A DNA stretch of 64,000 nt, taken from the NCBI RefSeq assembly GCF_003259845.1, contig NZ_QLMJ01000024.1, forward strand, positions 62,001 to 126,000. Reading direction: 5' to 3'. Below are positions 59,153-64,000 of this stretch, piece by piece. Source of the stretch: Actinoplanes lutulentus (GTDB lineage: Bacteria; Actinomycetota; Actinomycetes; Mycobacteriales; Micromonosporaceae). Position 1 is the first letter of the stretch. Every line of letters begins with the position of its first letter. Position numbers and translations under genes: made by a program. The notes below the pieces were generated by a model. The model worked only from the letters and a program-made list of their open reading frames with translations. It made no database searches and had not been told where the DNA came from.

Positions 59153-60211
59153 TCACACGTGCGACCGGGTCCACTCGACCAGGCGATCGGCCGTCCAGGT
59201 GTTGACCACCCGATCCGGTGGCACGTCGCAGAGTGCGGCCCGCTCGCAGCCGTTGCCCAGCCAGTCCAGCTGGCCGGGCGCGTGCGCGTCGGTGTCGATG
59301 CTGAACAGGCAGCCGGCCTCGACCGCGACGGTGAGCATCCGCTTCGGCGGGTCGAGCCGGTCCGGCCGTGAGTTGATCTCGATGGCCTTGCCGTGCTCGA
59401 CCGCCGCGGCCAGCACCTTCTCCAGGTCGAACGTGCTCGGCGGCCGGGTACGCCCGGTCTTGTGCGCGGCGTCGCCCTCGCCTTTCGCCGACACCTTGCG
59501 CCCGGTCATGTGCCCGAGGATGTCCAGATGCGGGTTGGCCAGCGCGTTCACCATCCGCCGGGTCATCCGGGCCGACTCGTCACGCAGTTTGCTGTGCACC
59601 GAGCCGACCACCACGTCGAGCCGGGCGAGCAGCTCGTCCTCCTGGTCCAGCGAACCGTCGTCGAGGATGTCCACCTCGATGCCGGTCAGGATGCGGAAGC
59701 CCTCGGGCAGCGCCTCGTTGAGTCTCGCCACGTGGTCGAGCTGGCGGCGCAGCCGGTCGGCGGTCAGGCCGTGAGCGACGGTGAGCCGGGGCGAGTGGTC
59801 GGTGAGCACGAAGTACTCGTGGCCCAGATCGGCCGCGGCGAGGGCCATCTCCTCGATCGGCGACCCGCCGTCCGACCAGTCCGAGTGCACGTGACAGTCG
59901 CCACGCAGCGCCGACCGCAAGGCCTGCGCCGCGGCCGGTAGGTCGGTGCCCTCGGTCGCGGTGATCCGGCGCAGGTAGACCGGTTCCTCGCCGGCCAGCG
60001 ACTCGGTGACGCAGCGGGCGGTGACCTCGCCGATCCCGGGGAGTTTCGCCAGGGTGCCGGCCTCGGCGCGCTCGGCCAGCTCCTCCGCCGGGAGCTTCGC
60101 GACCGCGGCGGCCGCCGACCGGAAGGCCTTCACCCGGTACGTCGCCTCGTTCGCCCGTTCCAGCAGGAACGCGATGCGCCGGAGATCGGCGACCGGATCA
60201 CGGGATGCCAT
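59153..60211 (-). CDS. PHP domain-containing phosphoesterase with N-terminal HhH
   Basis: The product is 352 aa. The N-terminal 90 residues resemble the helix-hairpin-helix part of PolX (ATYRVKAFRSAAAAVAKLP, LPGIGEVTARCV). The PHP domain follows with metal motifs RGDCHVHSDWSDG, YFVLTDHSPRL, GIEVDILDDG, GSVHSKL, HLDILGHMTGR and IDTDAHAP. The nucleotidyltransferase part of PolX is absent. It is probably a metal-dependent phosphatase or nuclease in DNA repair. ATG 60211. Confidence 0.9.
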   Translation of the reverse strand: MASRDPVADLRRIAFLLERANEATYRVKAFRSAAAAVAKLPAEELAERAEAGTLAKLPGIGEVTARCVTESLAGEEPVYLRRITATEGTDLPAAAQALRSALRGDCHVHSDWSDGGSPIEEMALAAADLGHEYFVLTDHSPRLTVAHGLTADRLRRQLDHVARLNEALPEGFRILTGIEVDILDDGSLDQEDELLARLDVVVGSVHSKLRDESARMTRRMVNALANPHLDILGHMTGRKVSAKGEGDAAHKTGRTRPPSTFDLEKVLAAAVEHGKAIEINSRPDRLDPPKRMLTVAVEAGCLFSIDTDAHAPGQLDWLGNGCERAALCDVPPDRVVNTWTADRLVEWTRSHV

Positions 60212-60242
60212 CAGGTCAGCCTAGGGCTTTAGTCTTCGTGGA

Positions 60243-61205
60243 ATGCGGACGATCGATTGGGTGAACGGGGCCGTCGAGATCATCGATCAGACCGCCCTCC
60301 CGGGTGAGCTGCGCGTTCTGCGGCTGCACACGGTGGGCGAGCTGATCGCGGCGATCCAGTCGCTGGCGGTGCGAGGTGCCCCGGCACTCGGTGTCGCGGG
60401 GGCGTTCGGGGTGGCGCTGGCAGCCCGGGTCCACCACGACGACCCGGTGGCGCTTGAGGTAGCCGTACGAAAGATCGAGACCGCGCGCCCGACGGCGGTG
60501 AACCTGGCCCGCGGCGCGTTGCGCGCCGCTCGTCTTCTGCCGCTCGGTCCGGACGCCGTGCTCATCGAGGCGTGCGTGATCCGGGACGAGGAGATCGTCG
60601 CGTCGCAGGCCATGGCGGCCATCGGCGCCGACCTGGTCACCGAGCTGTGCGGGCCCCGGCCCCGGCTGCTCACGCACTGCAACACCGGCGGCCTCGCGGC
60701 GGTCACCATCGGCACGGCACTCGGCGTGGTCGGTGAGCTGCACCGGCGTGGCGGGCTGGGCTCAGTGATCGCCAGCGAGACCCGGCCACTGCTGCAAGGC
60801 GCGCGGCTGACCTCCTGGGAGCTGAACCAGTGGGGGGTCGAGCACCGGGTCGCGGTGGACTCGGCCGGGCCGTTCCTGATGGCCCGCGGCGAGATCGACG
60901 CGGTGATCCTCGGCGCCGACCGGATCTGCGCCAACGGCGACGTGATCAACAAGATCGGGACGTACTCGCACGCGCTCGGCGCCCGGCGGGCCGGCATCCC
61001 GTTCCTCGTGGTGGCGCCGGAGTCGACGGTCGACCTGGACACGCCCGGCGGCGACCAGGTCGAGATCGAGGACCGGGGCGCGGCCGAGGTCACCGCGTAC
61101 GGCGACGCGGTGAACCCGGCCTTCGACATCACCCCGCACGACCTGGTGACCGCGATCGTCACCGACCGCCGCGTGATCCGCCTGGACCACGGCGAAAAGC
61201 CTTAG
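60243..61205 (+). CDS. mtnA: S-methyl-5-thioribose-1-phosphate isomerase
   Basis: This 320-aa enzyme of methionine salvage isomerises methylthioribose 1-phosphate to the ribulose form. Signatures are SLAVRGAPALGVAGAFG, LTHCNTGGLA (catalytic Cys), SETRPLLQGARLTSWEL and ILGADRICANGDVINKIGTYSHAL (catalytic Asp). ATG 60243. No other salvage gene is adjacent. It overlaps the convergent DinB-like gene by 4 bp. Confidence 0.94.
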   Translation: MRTIDWVNGAVEIIDQTALPGELRVLRLHTVGELIAAIQSLAVRGAPALGVAGAFGVALAARVHHDDPVALEVAVRKIETARPTAVNLARGALRAARLLPLGPDAVLIEACVIRDEEIVASQAMAAIGADLVTELCGPRPRLLTHCNTGGLAAVTIGTALGVVGELHRRGGLGSVIASETRPLLQGARLTSWELNQWGVEHRVAVDSAGPFLMARGEIDAVILGADRICANGDVINKIGTYSHALGARRAGIPFLVVAPESTVDLDTPGGDQVEIEDRGAAEVTAYGDAVNPAFDITPHDLVTAIVTDRRVIRLDHGEKP

Positions 61206-61774
61206 ACCGCGGGCTTCCAGGGCTTCATCCAGTCGGTTTCCGGCCAGCCCTCGGCGGCGGCCATCAGTGGGTACGCCGTGCCGCCGTCCACGCTTTCCCG
61301 GATGACGTCCGCATGCCCGGTGTGCCGCGCGGTCTCCTGGATCAGGTGCAGCAGCACCCAGCGCAGTGACCAGAAGTCCTGATCGGCCGGGTTCCACGGG
61401 ACCGAGTGGTCGATCGGGACCTGGTGGTCGAGGTTTGCGAGGTCCTTCACGGTCTTCTCGGTGGCCTGGGCGATCACGTCGTACCGGGCCAGGACGTCGT
61501 CGATGGTCTCGCCCTCGGCCAGCGCGAAGTTCGCCTCGTAAGCGCCGTAGTCGAGCGGCTGCTTCTCGCCGCGGACCGTCGCCATCCAGCCCTCCTCGGT
61601 GGAGGCGCAGTGTTTGATCAGCCCGCCGACGGTGAGCGGGCTCGCGCTGGCGGCGGACCGCAGCTGCTCGTCGGTGAGCCCGTATGCGGTCAGCCTGAGC
61701 ACGTAACGCATCTGGGTGAGATAGGCGAGCAGACCATCCTGCTCGTCGGCGATGGGACCGACCTGACCGGGCAT
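61202..61774 (-). CDS. DinB family protein (DUF664 type)
   Basis: This 190-aa four-helix protein has the metal-His pattern of DinB/DUF664 proteins (GGLIKHCASTEEGWM and LLHLIQETARHTGHADVIRE). I chose ATG 61774 because GAAGGAG precedes it. Relatives include mycothiol- or bacillithiol-dependent transferases and uncharacterised proteins. It is convergent with mtnA. Confidence 0.9.
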   Translation of the reverse strand: MPGQVGPIADEQDGLLAYLTQMRYVLRLTAYGLTDEQLRSAASASPLTVGGLIKHCASTEEGWMATVRGEKQPLDYGAYEANFALAEGETIDDVLARYDVIAQATEKTVKDLANLDHQVPIDHSVPWNPADQDFWSLRWVLLHLIQETARHTGHADVIRESVDGGTAYPLMAAAEGWPETDWMKPWKPAV

Positions 61775-61814
61775 GGCGACTCCTTCTTCGTTGTCGCCTC
61801 CCACGGTATGGCCG

Positions 61815-62759
61815 TTAGCGGCCACTTTCTGGCCGCAATGCGACAACCTCGCCGTCACCCACCGATGTCACCCATCCGCCGGACCGCCCGAGCTCCAGCA
61901 GCGCCGGAACAGCGGCCGGAATCGTCGCCGGCTCACCCGGTGTCGCGGGCCATGCCTGGCGGGCCTGCGCACCGAGCCGCAGGTGCGGAACGAGAGCCGT
62001 CCCCGGATCGTCCGCGTCCAGCGCGCCGGACATCTCCTCCAGGAGGCCGATCAGCCGGTGCAATTCCCGCTGCACGGATCTCCGGTTGCCGCCACACATC
62101 GCCGCGGTCAGTTCCGGCCTGGTCGCGGCGACCCTCGTCCCATCCCGGAAAGACCCGGCGCCCAGCGCCCCGGCCAGCGGATCATCCGAGATCTGCGCGG
62201 CCAGCACCGACGCGAACAGATGAGGCACGTGACTGATCTTGGAAACCGCCGCGTCGTGCTCGTCCGCGGTCGCCGGCACCACCCGCGCGCCCATCCCGGT
62301 GAACAGGCGCGCCAGCGTCAGCCAGTCACCGAGATCGGTCTCGCCCGGCTCCAGGCAGAGCACCCAGGCGCACCCGTCGAACAGATCCTTCTCGGACGCC
62401 GCGAACCCTGACGTCTCCTTGCCGGCCATCGGGTGCCCACCCACGAACCGGCCCACCCCATGCGCCCTCACCAGGTCCCTGACGGGACCTTTCACCGAGG
62501 TCACATCGGTCACCAGGCCGTCGTACCCCGCCAGCTCAGTGATCAATTGCGGCAGGACCGGCATGGGTACGCCCAAAGCAGTCAACTCCGAGCCCGAGGC
62601 AGCCTCGGCCAGCGACTCGGCGACCGGGAAACCCGCCGCACGGGCCGCGTCCCGGGTGGCCGGGTCAGCGTCGAAACCGACCACCTCGTGCCCGGCGGCG
62701 TCCAGCGCCCGCAACAGCGACCCGCCGATCAGGCCCAATCCGGCGACGGCGATCCTCAT
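61815..62759 (-). CDS. tyrA: Prephenate dehydrogenase
   Basis: This 314-aa NAD-dependent enzyme forms 4-hydroxyphenylpyruvate for tyrosine. It has an N-terminal Rossmann fold (IAVAGLGLIGGSLLRAL), LVTDVTSVKGPV, VGGHPMAGKETSGFAAS (catalytic His) and KISHVPHLFASVLA. I chose ATG 62759, which overlaps the M23 lipoprotein stop (ATGA). No ACT domain is present, so feedback control by tyrosine at that domain is not expected. Confidence 0.94.
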   Translation of the reverse strand: MRIAVAGLGLIGGSLLRALDAAGHEVVGFDADPATRDAARAAGFPVAESLAEAASGSELTALGVPMPVLPQLITELAGYDGLVTDVTSVKGPVRDLVRAHGVGRFVGGHPMAGKETSGFAASEKDLFDGCAWVLCLEPGETDLGDWLTLARLFTGMGARVVPATADEHDAAVSKISHVPHLFASVLAAQISDDPLAGALGAGSFRDGTRVAATRPELTAAMCGGNRRSVQRELHRLIGLLEEMSGALDADDPGTALVPHLRLGAQARQAWPATPGEPATIPAAVPALLELGRSGGWVTSVGDGEVVALRPESGR

Positions 62760-63511
62760 GCCTTGCAGTCGTTCTTCTTTTCCCAGCTCTCGACGGTCGA
62801 GACGGGGCTCTTCTGGCCGCCCTTGCGCCACGACTTGAGGAACGTCGCCGGCCAGATCACGCCGCGCCGCACCTTCCAGTCGCCGGTTTTCGCGCACGCC
62901 GGCGAGATGCCGTAGTGCAGGTGGCAGACGTTGTTGGCGTTACCCGTCTTCCCCGTCTTGCCGAGCAGCTGGCCGGCCTCGACACGGACGCCGGCCTCGA
63001 TGCCGGACTGCACCTTGCTCAAGTGCGAGCCGTAGTAGCGCACGCCGTCGTCGCCGAGGATCGACACCGACAGGCCGCCGTTGTTGGGTCCGTCGGCGCT
63101 GCCCTTCACGTACTTGTCCTTGAGGCTGATCTCCAGAACCACACCGCTGGTGGTGGCGACGAACCGCTCGCCGCAGTCGACGAAGATGTCGGTCGCCGGG
63201 TATTTCGAGTGCGTCGTGTGGAAGTCGACGTTCGACGCGTCCACCGGGAAGGCGTACTTCACTGTCGTCGGCGCCGGCGCGCTGCTGCTTGCGGCGGCCG
63301 GAGGAGATGCGCTGGTCGTGGTCGCCTCGGTCGGCGCCGGTGCGGCCTCGGCGGGCGCGCCCGCGGACGGTGCCGAGCCGAACTGGGGTGTGGCGGACGG
63401 CTGCACGAAGATCGGCGTCGCCGCCGGCGACCCCGCACCGGCGACACTGCCGCAGCCGGCCAGGCAGGCGGCGACGACGGTCAGGCCCGAGAGGGTACGG
63501 AGGAAGCGCAC
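62756..63511 (-). CDS. M23 (LytM-type) peptidase lipoprotein
   Basis: The product is 251 aa. A signal peptide with lipobox (VAACLAGC) anchors it to the membrane; a Ser/Ala/Pro linker of about 70 residues follows, then the LytM domain with HSKYPATDIF (His and Asp zinc ligands), YYGSHLSKVQSGI, GQLLGKTGKTG and VCHLHYGISP (HxH). All four zinc/catalytic positions look intact, so it may cleave peptidoglycan cross-bridges. I chose GTG 63511, giving the shortest complete signal peptide, with CAGGA upstream. It overlaps the tyrA start by 4 bp. Confidence 0.9.
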   Translation of the reverse strand: MRFLRTLSGLTVVAACLAGCGSVAGAGSPAATPIFVQPSATPQFGSAPSAGAPAEAAPAPTEATTTSASPPAAASSSAPAPTTVKYAFPVDASNVDFHTTHSKYPATDIFVDCGERFVATTSGVVLEISLKDKYVKGSADGPNNGGLSVSILGDDGVRYYGSHLSKVQSGIEAGVRVEAGQLLGKTGKTGNANNVCHLHYGISPACAKTGDWKVRRGVIWPATFLKSWRKGGQKSPVSTVESWEKKNDCKA

Positions 63512-63609
63512 CGAGCCATCCTGACAGAAGGCCACGCCCGCCGCAGACTCCGCGCTGGGCCCGGTAGCTGGATACGCTGAGGGCGACGATGGGTGGAGAG
63601 GGGACCGTG

Positions 63610-63999
63610 ATGGCTGATCGGCAGGGCCTCTGGAGCACGTCCGCACCGCCGCCCGGGTACATGCCGTCGCCGCTGGACCACCGGCAGCTCTCGCCCAGCC
63701 CGGCCCGGCCGGTCTACCGCGAACCGCACCCGGTCAAGGCCGGCCCGGTGCTCAGCGGACTGTCCGCCGCGGCCGTCTGGCTCATCCTCTTCGGCAGCCT
63801 CGGGCGCGGCCTCGCGTCGTACGCGTGGTGGACCATCGCCGCGGCGGTCAGCGCCTGGCTCGTCGCGCTTCTGCTCGCCGTGGTCGGTGACCGCGGCGCG
63901 GCCGTCGGCGTGGCGGTGGCGAGCGGTCTCGGGCTGTCGATCGCGATGACTTTCGTGGGGCTGCGATGGGCCGACACGTACGACTGGCCGCTGTGGTGA
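63610..63999 (+). CDS. Hypothetical membrane protein, 129 aa
   Basis: A Pro-rich cytoplasmic N-terminus (APPPGYMPSPLDHRQ) is followed by three predicted membrane helices (VLSGLSAAAVWLILFGSLG, YAWWTIAAAVSAWLVALLLAVVG and AAVGVAVASGLGLSIAMTF). ATG 63610 follows GAGAGGGGA. It is divergent from the M23 lipoprotein gene. It ends two bases... at the window edge with a complete stop codon (TGA). Function is unknown. Confidence 0.8.
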   Translation: MADRQGLWSTSAPPPGYMPSPLDHRQLSPSPARPVYREPHPVKAGPVLSGLSAAAVWLILFGSLGRGLASYAWWTIAAAVSAWLVALLLAVVGDRGAAVGVAVASGLGLSIAMTFVGLRWADTYDWPLW

Positions 64000-64000
64000 A

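Overview
The window is high-GC actinobacterial chromosome. The gene content points to Micromonosporaceae, most probably an Actinoplanes-like organism: a conservon, an XRE-DUF5753/DUF397 pair, a DUF574-type methyltransferase, many GTG starts, and secreted chitinolytic enzymes with Ser/Thr/Ala/Pro-rich linkers. The genus is inference from content, since no rRNA or tRNA gene was found.

Region by region. 1-7.3 kb: a secreted RTX-repeat protein, then a tightly packed three-gene sugar catabolic operon (Gfo/Idh/MocA dehydrogenase, DUF993 TIM-barrel protein, sugar phosphate isomerase/epimerase) behind a perfect LacI-type palindrome, then a pseudokinase and a YghZ-type aldo/keto reductase. 7.2-12 kb: sulfotransferase, a repeat-rich spacer, a beta-hydroxyacid dehydrogenase, an ArsR regulator, an orphan roadblock protein, a GNAT acetyltransferase and BioY. 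12-19.6 kb: a secreted M4 metalloprotease with a P domain, an OmpR/histidine-kinase pair, then a lytic polysaccharide monooxygenase (LPMO) overlapped by a DUF305 lipoprotein, then a beta-propeller protein.

19.8-31.4 kb is a defence island with visibly more A/T in third codon positions than its surroundings. On the plus strand lie a C5 cytosine methyltransferase and an overlapping Vsr endonuclease with an unusual N-terminal extension. Facing them is a four-gene operon: MORC-like GHKL ATPase, PD-(D/E)XK nuclease (DUF4420 type), Z1-domain SF2 ATPase and an unrecognised 203-aa protein. Further on are small orphan genes, a decayed IS5-family transposase and an Eco29kI-family GIY-YIG restriction endonuclease. 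Methyltransferase and restriction enzyme thus sit at opposite ends of the island with a MORC-type nuclease/ATPase module between them. The island stops just before purC.

31.5-48.6 kb: purC, an HxlR regulator with a nitroreductase, an XRE-DUF5753 regulator with a convergent DUF397 gene sharing a palindromic promoter element, a SAM methyltransferase, a TPR-GGDEF diguanylate cyclase, a MarR/DHA2-efflux pair with a divergent TetR, a GH18 chitinase with CBM2, small metabolic genes, and an exopolysaccharide operon that continues to 49.97 kb (GT2 synthase, WecB, DUF2334 deacetylase-like protein). 50.3-57.0 kb: a complete conservon (histidine kinase, roadblock, DUF742, small GTPase) preceded by a two-TM sensor-like protein without a kinase domain and followed by a repeat-containing protein. 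57.4-64 kb: DUF885 peptidase, PHP-domain phosphoesterase, mtnA, DinB-like protein, tyrA, an M23 lipoprotein and a membrane protein.

Most convergent pairs are separated by strong GC-rich hairpins, listed as terminators. The most interesting parts are the defence island, the LPMO-DUF305 overlap with shared TAAGGA promoter repeats at the chitinase gene, the XRE/DUF397 operator, and the kinase-less sensor at the head of the conservon.
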